Assembly (NCBI RefSeq): GCF_001029265.1
Contig: NZ_CP011856.1
Span: 62,001 to 126,000, forward strand
Origin: Spiroplasma eriocheiris
GTDB taxonomy: Bacteria > Bacillota_I > Bacilli_A > Mycoplasmatales > Mycoplasmataceae
Reading direction: 5' to 3'
DNA length: 64,000 nt
The translations under genes and the position numbers were made by a program. The notes below the pieces were generated by a model that made no database searches, was not told the origin of the DNA, and saw only the letters and a list, made by a program, of their open reading frames with translations. Each line of letters opens with the position of its first letter. The first letter of the stretch is position 1. Of this stretch, positions 45,786 through 56,044 are shown piece after piece.

Positions 45786-47192
45786 ATGGCAAAATATAAG
45801 TTTCCAGACCAATTTTTATGAGGAAGTGCTTTCTCAGAACCACAAACCGAAGGAGCTAGTTTAGAAGATGGTAAAGCACCATCAAATTGAGATCATTGAT
45901 TTCAAATTGAAAAATACCGGTTTTTTAACCAAACTCCGTGCTTAAATGATTTTTATCATCGTTATCCAGAGGATATTAAAATTGCTCGGGATTTAAACTT
46001 TAATTCCCTACGAACATCAATTCAATGAACAAGATTAATTCCCGATGGCAAAAATATCAACCCGAAAGGTGTTGAATTTTATAATAATGTTATTAATGAA
46101 ATGCTAAAAAATAAGATTAAACCAATTATTAATTTATTTCATTTTGACATGCCCTTTTGAGCCCAATTAAAAGGTGGCTGGGTTTCGCGCGAAGTTGTAG
46201 ATGCTTTTGTGTTTTATGCTAAAACATGTTTTGAATTATTTGGTGATCGCGTAGAAATGTTTACTACTTTTAACGAACCAATTGTTGTTATTGAAGGTGG
46301 CTATTGGCATGACTGACATTATCCGAATGAGATTAATATGCAAAAAGGAATGCAAGCCCAATGAAATACAGTTATTGCTCATTTAAAAGCAGTCCGCGAA
46401 TATCGCAAACTAAAATTATCAGGTCAAATTGGCTGTATTTTAAACATTTTGCCATCAATTCCTCGTAGTCAACACCCCGCAGATTTAGCTGCCGCTAAAT
46501 GACATGATTTGTTTGCAACCAAATGTTTTTTAGATCCGATGGTTAACCAAAGTTACCCCTACGAATTAAAAGATTTAGCGCAACAATACAATTTTATGTG
46601 AGAAATTCTTCCCGAAGATGAAGCACTAATTAAAGATCCAAATTTAAAAATTGATTTTTTAGGAATGAACTATTATCAACCAGCCCGGGTTAAATGTGTT
46701 GATTTTGTTCCTAATTTTAAAAATGGGGCCATTACCCCCCATTATTTTTACGAAGATTACGCAATGCCAGGACGTCGAATGAACCAATATCGGGGATGAG
46801 AAATTTTTCCAAAGGCAATTTACTTAGCATTAATGAATTTAAAGAATAATTATGGCAATATTCCAGTTTATATTTCGGAAAATGGGATGGGTGTTGAAAA
46901 TGAAGAACGTTTTATTAAAAATGGTGTTATTCAAGATGACTATCGGGTTGAGTTTGTAAAAGAACACTTAGCGTGATTAAACAAAGCAATCCAGGAAGGT
47001 TCTAATTGTTTTGGCTATCATTCGTGAGCCTATATAGATAACTGGTCATGAATGAATACGTACAAAAATCGTTATGGGTTTGTGCAATTGGATCTAAATA
47101 ATAATAGTAAACGAATCTTAAAAAAATCAGCTGATTTTATTAAACAAGTAGCTTCAACTAATGAAGTTGAATTTGACCACGAACTAATTTAA
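45786..47192 (+). CDS. Glycoside hydrolase family 1 (beta-glucosidase or 6-phospho-beta-glucosidase)
   Basis: A 468-residue GH1 enzyme, intact when UGA is Trp; more than ten TGA codons hide it completely in the standard code. Substrate-site start FLWGSAFSEPQTEGA. The acid/base Glu164 is in TTFNEPIVV and the nucleophile Glu365 in YISENGMGVENEERF. The C-terminal NWSWMNTYKNRYGFVQLD matches the region that in 6-phospho enzymes binds the phosphate, which supports action on phosphorylated beta-glucosides delivered by a PTS. Start ATG 45786 after AAAGAGGTAGT. A DUF3284-like gene follows after 14 bases, and the EIIB/EIIC genes lie 1 kb downstream. Confidence 0.93.
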
Positions 47193-47206
47193 GTAATTTT
47201 ATCATT

Positions 47207-47821
47207 ATGAAAATTACTGATGAAAAACAATTAGCTGAGTTAAAACAAGAATATGCTGAAAGACACGTGGCAATTAATAAACCGTTATATAATTCCCGCT
47301 ATAGTGAATCTTCACGAATTATTAAAATGATTAGAGTTATTAAACTTGCCAAACCTGTTAATGAGGTTTTTAAAACTCTATTATCAATGCTTGCCAAAGA
47401 TATGAATGCTAATTTAACTTATGAAGATCTCGAACATGATGCTTTTTACCGCGCTGGTACGAAAAATAAAAAGCATTCAATGCATTTAGCATATTTTAAG
47501 GAGAATGAAGAAGTTACTTTAGAATGGTTTACTTATGAAGCGTGAATTAGTAAAAATTTTAAGTTTTACCAAAAACCAAACAGTAATAAAACAAAAATTA
47601 CTTATTTAGAATTAGTGAAGGGTAACAAGGCAAAAACAAGTCCTTATGAGCAAGTGTTACGTAATAATTATATTAAAGCAGAAATTATTCGCTTTGATAT
47701 GCAAATGTATGAATTAAAAAAGAACCTGGGATTATTAACACATAAAGAAACTAAATTTTATGATTTAAAAATGAGTAAGTATAAAGAACGGTTATCAAAA
47801 ATACGAATTTTCACAAAATAA
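47207..47821 (+). CDS. Hypothetical protein, possibly DUF3284-like, 204 aa
   Basis: A 204-residue soluble protein with one TGA (Trp) at 47543-47545. The first half (KLAKPVNEVFKTLLSMLAKD and later HLAYFKENEEVTLEWFTYEAWISKNF) resembles the DUF3284 proteins that Firmicutes encode beside PTS and 6-phospho-glucosidase genes (k.l..paeeVF..L...). The second half is helical and basic. The location, 14 bases after a GH1 gene, fits that idea, but family membership is by pattern and needs a profile search. No good ribosome site precedes ATG 47207, so translation may depend on the upstream gene. A terminator follows. Confidence 0.7.
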
Positions 47822-47848
47822 AAGGATTTATTTAGAAATCCTTTTTTA
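47820..47848 (+). terminator. Terminator after the DUF3284-like gene
   Basis: AAAAGGATTT / AAATCCTTTT stem with a six-base loop and a T run; it reads into the end of the reverse-strand gene. Confidence 0.75.
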
Positions 47849-48055
47849 TTAGGAAAGCGGTGGTCCTATGAAGAATGACACAATTACAATGATGATAACA
47901 GCAGTAAAACAGATCGCTCCGGCAATAATTAGAATTAAAAACTTATGGTATAAATAACGATGAAAACTAGCCTCCATGACCTTAATTGTCATTCAAATTA
48001 GAAAAAAGATTACTGCTGGGACAAAAGCAAAATAAATATAAATCGATGGTGTCAT
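47849..48055 (-). CDS. Small two-pass membrane protein, 68 aa (paralogue 1)
   Basis: Reverse-strand gene: ATG at 48055-48053 after AAGGAGAATGAT, stop TAA at 47851-47849. The 68-residue product has two membrane segments (about residues 6-25 and 39-64), joined by a basic loop with HRYLYHKF. It is similar in length, layout and several residues (W.TI, RY..H, II..G, long Ile-rich end) to the reverse-strand gene at 50648-50848. The two bracket the EIIB/EIIC genes. Below the size of a usual ORF scan because of a TGA (Trp, LIWMTIK). Function unknown. Confidence 0.65.
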
Positions 48056-48132
48056 ATCATTCTCCTTAATCAATAAGTATTATAACACAGGAAAATTATA
48101 TTATAATAAAAGAAATTTTATCCATTTTATGA

Positions 48133-48215
48133 TATAATAGAATTTTTTTCAAAAACCTATTCCATTTTCGACGCTTATATTATAAAATTTATACAGAAGT
48201 AAGTTAAAACTTCTA
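48133..48215 (+). promoter_or_regulatory. Promoter and hairpin leader of the PTS EIIB operon
   Basis: TATAAT (48133-48138) starts an 80-base leader. AGAAGT (48195-48200) can pair with ACTTCT (48209-48214) around an eight-base loop; an alternative AAGTT..AACTT pairing lies inside. The following CTACGGGGAGAAAGG holds the ribosome site. A regulator-binding or antiterminator role is possible but not shown. Confidence 0.4.
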
Positions 48216-48227
48216 CGGGGAGAAAGG

Positions 48228-48533
48228 ATGAATATTATGAAAAATATTTTATTGGTGTGTTCAGCCGGAATGAGTACTTCAATTTTAGTTAAAAAAATGG
48301 AAGATGCAGCTGCTTTAAAAGGAATTGATGTTCATGTTGAAGCAAAAGCAATGGCGGAAGCACAATCAGTATTAAATGACTGAGATGTCATTTTACTTGG
48401 CCCACAAGTAAAGTTTATGGAAGGAAACATTAAATCAATGACTACAAAACCAGTATCAGTGATTCCTTCTAATATATATGCCTTAGGAAAAGGACCTGAA
48501 GCATTAGACTTAGCATTAAAAATGTTAGGATAA
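48228..48533 (+). CDS. PTS lactose/cellobiose-family EIIB
   Basis: A 101-residue cytoplasmic EIIB. The phosphorylated cysteine is Cys11 in LLVCSAGMSTSILVKKM, the P-loop-like motif of the family, and DWDVILLGPQVKFMEG follows as expected. ATG 48228 and ATG 48237 are in frame; the second gives the usual short N-terminus (MKNILLVCS) but the first has the better spacing from GGGGAG. Acts with the EIIC gene 46 bases downstream and the EIIA gene at 54443. Because EIIC is broken, this EIIB may have no partner unless another EIIC exists. Confidence 0.92.
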
Positions 48534-48579
48534 CTTAGGATAACTCCCTATTTAAAATAGAAGAGGAGGATTTCTATTT

Positions 48580-50612
48580 ATGGGTGAAAATAATAGTGAT
48601 ACACAAAAATTTAGACCCGATAAGAAAATAAACTTTCAGGTTCAAAATTTTAAGAATTGATGAAATAGTAAAGCCCTACCAACTATTTCAAAAATTGGGA
48701 ATCAACGTCATTTTTCAGCAATTCGGGATTCATTTGGAACAATGATCCCTTTGATTATTGCTGGATCAATTGGGATTTTAATTAATGCCATTATTTTTGG
48801 GGGGGCGGGATCAAATAAGATTTCTTTATTAGCCTTATTCGCCAAAGCGGGTAATCCTAATTGGGATTGAAATGCTAGTGCATTTGAATGACCAACCAAA
48901 GCTTGAGCAGATGCTTCTCAAATTGGCGGGTTAGCATTTGGATACATTAATATTGCCACAATTGGTGCAATGTCATTATACTTTTCATTTTTACTAGGGT
49001 ACTTTATTGCCTTATCTAGAAACTTTAAGCAACCGGTAATGGCTGGTTTGGCTTCATTTGCCGCTTTTATTGTGGCATGTATGGGGCAAGTTGCTTTCTT
49101 TATGAGTGCCCAAGGATTGATTACGGCATTAATTGTGGGATTATTTACATCTGAATTATTTATATGGTTTGGAAATATGAAAAAGTTAGAGGTTAAACTT
49201 CCCTCGGGAGTACCTCCCGCTGTTGGGAAGTCCTTTGCGGTCTTTTTACCAATGACCTTTACTTTAGCAAGTGTGGCATTGGTTAACATTTGTTTTTTAG
49301 CACCAGCAATTGCTACAACTGGTTGAAGTGTTGACACTTGGCAAAATCTTGTTATTAGTAGTTACCAAGGTGGTTCAATTTGACAACCAAGTTTTGGCAA
49401 CTTTACAATTAGTGGCAATGACTTTTTAGAATGGGTTACTAAAACTGGGCCATATAAAGATGCCCATATTGATCCCAATTCATTATTTATCAACGGTGCT
49501 ACTGCGAATATTATTAATGGTTATGGAACTGCCAGCGATGTTGCAGGAATTAATAATTATTTTGACACAATCCGAAACGGAATGACAAAAGATGGTTATA
49601 ACTTGTTTGGTCAAATTTAGTTTCGCGGTTTGGCGGTGAAATTAAAGGAATTACTAGTTGACAAGATAGTGTCATTGATATTAAAGCTTCGATGGGAACA
49701 AATGGCATAGTTGTAATTTTAGCGGAACGTTGAAACCAAGTACAAATTGCAAAAGATGCCTTTGGGTTTGGAGCAGCAATTTATAAATTCTTTACTTCAT
49801 GATTCATTGGTTTTGCAACTGGTGATGGTGGATTAGGATTGGCAATCTTATATGCCTTTATGATTTCATTCTTTTGGTTCTTTGGAGTTCACGGGTCAAA
49901 TATTATGGCCGCTATCTTTGAACCAATTTGGTGGATGATTTTAGGAATTAATACCGCGTTAGTATCAGCAGGGATGCCAAAAACTGTAAATGAAAATTCG
50001 GGTTTAGGAATTTTTGCGAAACCATTCTTCGATGTTTTTATGAATATTGGAGGAAGTGGGGCAACTTTAGGACTATTAATTATGACGGTTTTCTTATCTC
50101 GCCGCCGAGAATTAAAAGAAGTTGCTAAATATGCTTTACCAACCGGATGTTTTAATGTTAATGAGCCAGCAATCTTTGGTTATCCATTAGTATTAAACCC
50201 AACCTTTATTACACCATTTATTATTGCGCCAATTGTGGGGTTATTAATTGGATGGGTAGCAACTGGACCAATGCATATTATTAATGTCGTTTATGTTGCT
50301 GTCCCTTGAACCACACCATGGTTTATTGCCGCGATTTTAGCAACAACTTCGCCAATTGCAATTTTGGTAGCGATAATCTCCTTTGTGGTTACAACGGCTA
50401 TTTGGTTACCATTCATTTTACTAGATAATAAATTATACTACCGTAAATTGAAAAAAACTGATCCAACTGCTTATGAAGAAGAAATGAAATACTTACACGA
50501 TAAAGAATATCGTAATAAAGTAAAAGCAGAAGCCAAAGCTGAAAAAGATGCTGCTAAAGCAGAGTTAAAAGCTTTACGAGAAAAAGAAAAAGCCGAAAAA
50601 AATAAAAAATAA
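48580..50612 (+). pseudogene. PTS lactose/cellobiose-family EIIC, frameshifted
   Basis: ATG 48580 (after AGAGGAGGATTT) opens a frame of 346 codons, with TGA as Trp, that ends at TAG 49618-49620. The permease then continues in the -1 frame from about 49617 (LVSRFGGEIKG..) to TAA 50610-50612. One extra T in the TTT at 49616-49618 would restore a single frame of about 677 residues. Both halves are clearly EIIC: membrane segments in the first half, FWFFGVHGSNIM and CFNVNEPAIFGYPLVLNP in the second. A hydrophilic stretch of 130 residues spans the break, and the C-terminus has a 45-residue charged helix (KAEAKAEKDAAKAELKALR). No slippery heptamer is visible, so this is either a mutation or a base-calling error. 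Confidence 0.85.
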
Positions 50613-50639
50613 AACAAAGAGATACCTCTTTGTTTTATT
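50611..50639. terminator. Bidirectional terminator
   Basis: AAAACAAAGAG / CTCTTTGTTTT stem with loop ATAC between the EIIC gene and the convergent small membrane-protein gene. Confidence 0.85.
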
Positions 50640-50647
50640 ACTTTTAT

Positions 50648-50848
50648 TTAAAGTGCCAAGATTGCTACTAATAGTAAGATTAGGAAAATTGGGATGCAAG
50701 TACCAAAAGCAATTATTACACTTAAGCGATGTCATGGAGCATATCTTTGTAACACACGGGTGCGAAATCTGGTTATTGTTCAAACAATAAACGGAATGAA
50801 AAAAAAGACAATTGCGACAATTATTAATGCTTGTTGAACTCCTGACAT
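50648..50848 (-). CDS. Small two-pass membrane protein, 66 aa (paralogue 2)
   Basis: Reverse-strand gene: ATG at 50848-50846 preceded by AAAGGTGGGATTAGG, stop TAA at 50650-50648. Two TGA (Trp) codons hide it in the standard code. The 66-residue protein has two membrane segments (about residues 5-24 and 42-66) with a basic middle loop (RFRTRVLQRYAPWHR). Its similarity to the gene at 47849-48055 in length, topology and loop (RY..H) suggests duplication. Both lie antisense around EIIB/EIIC. Function unknown. Confidence 0.65.
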
Positions 50849-50907
50849 CCTAATCCCACCTTTTTATTTATTATAACTTATTTAAAGAATAGTAAGGAGA
50901 AAAAAAG

Positions 50908-52398
50908 ATGAAATTACCAAAAAATTTTATTTTTGCCGCTTCCACCTGTGCCTTTCAAATTGAAGGGGGGCGTAATTTAGGTGGGCGAACTTCCTCAATT
51001 TGAGATGAGTTTACTGAGCGGAATTATTATATTCCCCCGGCTGGCAGACCTGGGCGGGAAATTAATTCAATTAAAGAAGCTGCTGATTTTTATACGAAAT
51101 ATAAGACCGATGCGCGAATTATGAAACGCTTAGGTTTGCAAGGGTTTGTTTATAATATGGATTGAACAAGAATTTTTCCTAAAAATAGCACTGAAGTTAA
51201 CCCAGAGGGAGTTAAGTTTTATGATGATGTTTTTAAAACTTTAACCGAAAATAATGTGCAACCAATTCCAATCTTATATCATTGAGACACACCATTATGA
51301 GCAGAAATCCAAGGGGGATTTGAAAATCGTGAAGTCTTAGAATGGTTTTGTAAATATGTGCAAACAGTTTTTAAATACTTAGGTAAATATAGCAAAATTT
51401 GATTTGTTAATGATGAAAATTCAACTTTTACCTTATTAGGCTATCTTGATGATTATTTACCACCCGCGAAAAAAAATAAGACTAGTTTTGTAAAAGCTCT
51501 CCATCATTTGCATTTAACCGGAGCAATTGCTAAAGAAGAGTTTGAATTAGCAAAAAAAGCGGGCTATGTTTCTCCCGATGCAATGCTAGGAATTGACCAT
51601 GACTGATCACCAGCAATTCCTTATCAGAAAGATGATGAATCGGTAGTTAAGAAATATGATAAATGATTTAAGAATCTTTTCTTAGATCCTAACTTAAAAG
51701 GAACATATCCCCCAGAATTCTTGACATGAATAAATGAAAATAACATTGATTATCAAATTTTATCAGCTGATTTAGAATTTTTAAAAAAACATCCGTTAGA
51801 TTTAATTGGGTGAAATTACTATCGACCTTGTTACATTACCAAAGGTGATTACCAAGAACAACCTGGTGAAATGCAAAATGAAAGTGCAACTTTTTTTGTT
51901 AAAGACTTTAAACAAGTTTTTCCCAAAAAAAATGTTCGTTATACAAAATGAAACTGAATCATTGATCCCTCAATGTTAGTAACCGGGGCGAAAGTTTTAG
52001 CTGAGGAATACCACAAACCATTAATGATTATTGAAAATGGAATGGGAGCTTTTGATGATAAAACTCACGAATTAATTATTGATGAAGAACGGATTGAATA
52101 TTTAGCCTTGCATATTAATGAAGTTAAAAAAGCAGTTGCTCAGGGGATTAATTTTATTGGTTACTCATTATGAACTTATTGTGACATTTATTCACCAAGT
52201 GGTGGTTATCGCAAAGATTATGGTTTAGTAGCGGTTGATTTTAATAGTAAAACCAAAACTCGTAAACCCAAATTATCTTATGTGTGATATCAACGCGTGA
52301 TTACTAGTGGCGGGGAAAATCTAGTTTACAATGATTTGGACAATCTTAAAAAATTATTAACCACAGAATTATCAACATGAGATATTTGGTATCAATAG
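50908..52398 (+). CDS. Glycoside hydrolase family 1, second copy
   Basis: A 496-residue GH1 protein, continuous with UGA = Trp (about fifteen TGA codons). N-terminal FIFAASTCAFQIEGGRNLGG is the family start. The nucleophile is Glu376 in LMIIENGMGAFDD. At the acid/base site the usual T(F/L)NEP reads VNDEN: Glu170 is kept but Asn becomes Asp and Pro becomes Asn, an unusual change. C-terminal signatures YSLWTYCDIYSPSGGYRKDYGLVAVD are intact. It is less than 35-40% similar by eye to the other GH1 gene at 45786, so not a recent duplicate. Start ATG 50908 after AAGGAG. It leads the run GH1-dehydrogenase-ROK-EIIA-MupG. Confidence 0.9.
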
Positions 52399-52408
52399 GA
52401 GGATAAAG

Positions 52409-53449
52409 ATGAAAGTTGTATTTATTGGAGCGGGGAGAATTACCAGATGATTTTTAGATGATATTAAAAATACTAAATATCATGATAATATTGTTCCCTA
52501 TGGAATTTATAATTTAACAATTGAGCAAGCAAAAGAGTATCAGGCAAAATATCAAATGGCAAAGGTCTATCATAGTTTGGAAGAGTTAATTGATGATTAT
52601 GCAAATTATGATTTAGATTACATTGGGACTAGTGATGGTACTCACTATGAAATTGCGAAACCATTACTAGCCCATAAAATTAATGTTTATTGTGAAAAAC
52701 CATTAGCATTAACTTATCATCAGGCCAAAGAATTATATGAACTTGCACACCAAAATAATGTTTTATTATTTGATGGGATTAAGACTGGCTTTTCAAAAGC
52801 TTACCAAGCAATGAAAAAAGACCTTGCCAATGGAATAATTGGGGAAGTTCAATATGTCCAGGCTAGTCATGCCAAAGTTTCAACATCTGGTAAAATTGCT
52901 AACCCTCAAGCTGATGATAAGAATTTTGTTGGTTTTCACTTAGCAGGAGGAATGTATGCTTTATTTATTAGTCTTGATGTTTTAGGGCCCGCCAAAGTAG
53001 TAAATTATTTAAACAACTACTATAATAATGTTCACCCCGCGATTGCGACATCAGTTTTAAATTTGCGCCATGAAAATAATGGGATTTCAACAGTACTTGG
53101 TAGTGATACCTTAACGAATGATTTATCAGCAATGTTACTAGGTACGAAAGGTTATATTAAATTAGGGGGAAATTTAGCCAAATATAATGAGGATTATCAT
53201 AAGGATTCTTGCCATATGGCGTATACTTACGAAGTTTATAATAACCAAAACCATTTAATTAAAACAGTGGACTTGCCAATTCTAACCGCTGGAGAAGGTT
53301 TATGTTTAGAAATAGAACATGTTTATGAATTATTACAAGCTAACGAAATAACTTCGCCAATTATGACACCAGCAACTTCATTGGCAATTATTAAAATTTT
53401 AGAATTAACAAATAATGTTAATGATACCAAAGTTATTAAATTAATATAA
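52409..53449 (+). CDS. Gfo/Idh/MocA family NAD(P)-dependent oxidoreductase
   Basis: A 346-residue dehydrogenase. The Rossmann glycine motif is GAGRITRW at the very N-terminus, and the family EKP motif lies in VYCEKPLALTYHQAKE near residue 97 with the catalytic-domain Lys. The C-terminal alpha/beta domain follows with HLAGGMYALFISLDVLG. Members oxidise or reduce sugars and sugar derivatives. Start ATG 52409 after AGGAGGATAA, 10 bases after the GH1 stop; it is followed by the ROK gene 10 bases downstream. Substrate not predictable; the operon suggests a modified hexose. Confidence 0.88.
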
Positions 53450-53459
53450 AGGGGACAGT

Positions 53460-54412
53460 ATGGAAAATATCTTAGCGATTGATTTAGGGGGAACAAGTGC
53501 TAAATGTGCAGTTTTTTCCCAACAAAAAGACATTATCTTAGAATTTTTAATTCCAACTAATTTAAATAATATTTTACATAATATTAAGCATGGAATTGAT
53601 AAACAATTTATAAAGCATCAAATTGACTGAACTTCAATTAAGGCCATTGGTTTTGCAATCCCAGGGTTTTTAGATGATAAAGCTGGGTGATTACTTTAGC
53701 AGGAAACTTAGGATGAAAAAATTTTAATATTCGTTCCGAAGCTGCAGCAATTTTTAATAAAGAAATTTATATTATTAATGATGCCAATGCGGCAGCATTA
53801 GGAGAATATTGATGTGGGGATCATGGTGATAAAGCAACCCTTGCTTTATATACATTAGGAACCGGAATTGGTGGGGGGTTAATCCTGAATGGTAATCTTT
53901 GAACAGGAACAACTGGATATGCGGGGGAATTTGGTCACGGGGGTCATTTTCAAGATAAATATCCGTGTACTTGTGGACTCCGACATTGTATTGAACCAGT
54001 GTCTTCCGCAACGGGATTAACTAAATTATTAAATGAGCAAGCTAATCAAAACCCAGAGAGTAGTTTAGGCAAATTAAAAGCAAAGTTAGGTCACCATTTA
54101 AAATTATTAAACATCAAAGAATTATTTGACCAAAAAGATCCGTTGACCATAACTACCATTACCGAAGGATTAATCCCGTTAGCTAATCATATTGCTATTA
54201 TGTTATATATTCTTAATCCCCAGGCGATTATTTTAGCGGGTGGGGTTACTAACTTAGGGGGTAATTTAGCAGAAATTATTAATGAGTTAGTAAAAGAACG
54301 AGTTGGGGATTTTGTCCTCCCAACCTTTAAAATTGAAATTTCCAAATTACAAGCCAAGGCAGGGATGTACGGAACTGCTTATTATGCTTTTAAAAATAGT
54401 GGATTACTATAA
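53460..54412 (+). pseudogene. ROK family sugar kinase, frameshifted
   Basis: ATG 53460 opens with the ROK ATP-binding start ILAIDLGGTSAKCAVF and reads to TAG 53697-53699. From 53687 the -1 frame continues as VITLAGNLGWKNFNIR and carries the rest of the family to TAA 54410-54412. It includes NDANAAALGEYWCGD, LGTGIGGGLILNG, GEFGHGGHF and the zinc site CTCGLRHC. One more G in the GGG at 53685-53687 would give an intact protein of about 317 residues. The kinase would phosphorylate a sugar taken up or released by the neighbouring glycosidase. As written it is inactive; a base-calling error in a short G run cannot be excluded. Confidence 0.85.
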
Positions 54413-54442
54413 ATATAAATATAGATAAAGGAGAACAATAAA

Positions 54443-54775
54443 ATGAAACAAATAAATTTTGAAGAAATCTCATTTGGAATTATTACTTTTGCGGGAATGG
54501 CCAAATCAAATGGAATTATGGCCATCAAGTCAGCAAAAGAAGGAAAAATTAGGGAAGCCCGTAATTTAATTACCGAAGCTGAACAAAATCTTGTGGAAGC
54601 TGAAAAAACTCATATGGATGTTATCCAACAAGAAGCACAAGGGGTTAAACACCAAATCCCAGTCTTATTTATGCATGCCGAAGACCAAATGATGACTAGT
54701 CAAATGGTTGTTGAATTGGCCAAAGAATTTATTGACTTATACGAAAAATTATTAGCAAAAAAAGTTATTGATTAA
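54443..54775 (+). CDS. PTS lactose/cellobiose-family EIIA
   Basis: A 110-residue helical EIIA. The phosphorylated His78 is in LFMHAEDQMMTS, the family HAxDxLM motif; the N-terminal segment ISFGIITFAGMAKSNGIMAIKSAKEG is also characteristic. The protein forms trimers in the cytoplasm and passes phosphate from HPr to EIIB (here at 48228). Start ATG 54443 after AAGGAGAACAATAAA. Intact, although its EIIC partner and both flanking genes are interrupted. MupG follows after 19 bases. Confidence 0.93.
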   Translation: MKQINFEEISFGIITFAGMAKSNGIMAIKSAKEGKIREARNLITEAEQNLVEAEKTHMDVIQQEAQGVKHQIPVLFMHAEDQMMTSQMVVELAKEFIDLYEKLLAKKVID

Positions 54776-54794
54776 ATAAAAGGGGATTACAACA

Positions 54795-55910
54795 ATGAAT
54801 GTCCGAATTGGAACCAGTATTTTTATTCATTTGGTAGCAGATGATTTTGATCTTGAAAAATACCTAACAACTTGTGCAGCGCATCAGATTAGTTTTATTT
54901 TTACAACTTTAATTGGTTTTCAAAAAAATAACCAAAAGTTATTAACTAAAATGAAAGCATTTACCAAAAAAGCGCGGGAATTAAAAATTGCGGTCTATGG
55001 TGATTTAGACCAGCATCTATTTGATGAGTTTAATATTAACAAAAATAACCGCGATTAAATGATGACCTTTTTTGTTCAAGAATTGGGTCTAAGTGGCGTA
55101 CGGTTTGATGATGGAGTAACTGGTCCGGGGATTGCAAAATTATCTAATAATAACCAAAATATTAAAGTAATTTTAAATGGTACTGATCCGAGTCGAGAAC
55201 TCGAATATATTATTTCTGCAAATGCCAACAAGGAAAATTTAATTAGTTGTTGAAATTTTTATCCACAACGCTATACAGCTAGTTCAATTGCTTTTTTTGC
55301 GGAACGGTTGGCTTATGTCCATCAGTGTGGGATTAAAATGCAAGCTTTTGTTGCTCTCCAACGAACAGATACTGTTGGGCCTTGAGCCTATAATGATAAG
55401 TTACCTAGTTTAGAATTTCACCGTGATTTACCATTAGATTTTCAGATCCGCCATTTAATGGCAATGGGGGTTGAAGATATTGCGATATCAACCCAGTTTA
55501 TTAATGAAGCAGAATTTGCCATTATTAAGGATATTAATTTAAATAAGATTAGTTTAGCAATTGCTATTGATCCGGAATTATCACCAGTTGAGCAAGCAAT
55601 TTTATTTGACCAAGAGGTTCATTTTGTCCGCCAAGATCTTGCGGAATATCTTATTCGTAGTACTTGGTCACGAATAAAATACCACGAACAAGATATTCCG
55701 GTGCGGGGGGCAGTAAAAGAATTCCAACCGGGGGATGTTGTTATTCTTAATAATAAGGCAAAAAATTATGCCGGAGAATTACATATTATTTTAAAACCAA
55801 TGCCCAATGATGGAATCCGTAATTTGGTTGGTCATTTAGATGTAAATGAACAAGAAATTGTTAAATATTTGCAACCAAACACCGAGTTTGTGTTTAATCA
55901 GAAAAGATAG
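54795..55910 (+). pseudogene. mupG: MupG/DUF871 6-phospho-N-acetylmuramidase-like, nonsense mutation
   Basis: ATG 54795 (after AGGGGATTACAAC) reads 87 codons to TAA 55056-55058. The same frame continues directly with ATG ATG ACC and stays open to TAG 55908-55910, so one stop codon divides a gene of about 371 codons. Both parts match DUF871: RIGTSIFIH and HQISFIFTTLIGF before the stop; then VQELGLSGVRFDDG, NLISCWNFYPQRYTASS and FHRDLPLDFQIRHL after it. MupG cleaves MurNAc 6-phosphate-GlcNAc-type disaccharides in cell-wall recycling; related DUF871 proteins accompany PTS operons. Restart at the ATG pair straight after the stop could still yield the C-terminal part. Confidence 0.82.
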
Positions 55911-55928
55911 AAGGACTATCTTTTTTAG
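55902..55928 (+). terminator. Terminator after mupG
   Basis: AAAAGATAG / CTATCTTTT stem with loop AAGGA and T run, overlapping the mupG stop. Confidence 0.8.
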
Positions 55929-56044
55929 TTTGAAATAAATTTAATTATTCCATAATAATATTTAAAACTCCTTTATAATAATATTAATAATATTATTTTA
56001 ATAATATTACACTAACCAATTACAAGAAGGGAGAAATTAATAAC

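Noticed and set aside
49605-49625. Programmed -1 frameshifting in EIIC
   Set aside because: The zero-frame codons CAA ATT before TAG do not allow re-pairing after a -1 slip, and no downstream stem or pseudoknot is evident.
55970-56012. AATAATATTA repeats before upp as an operator or origin element
   Set aside because: Simple AT-rich repetition expected in this genome; no separate evidence for a binding site.
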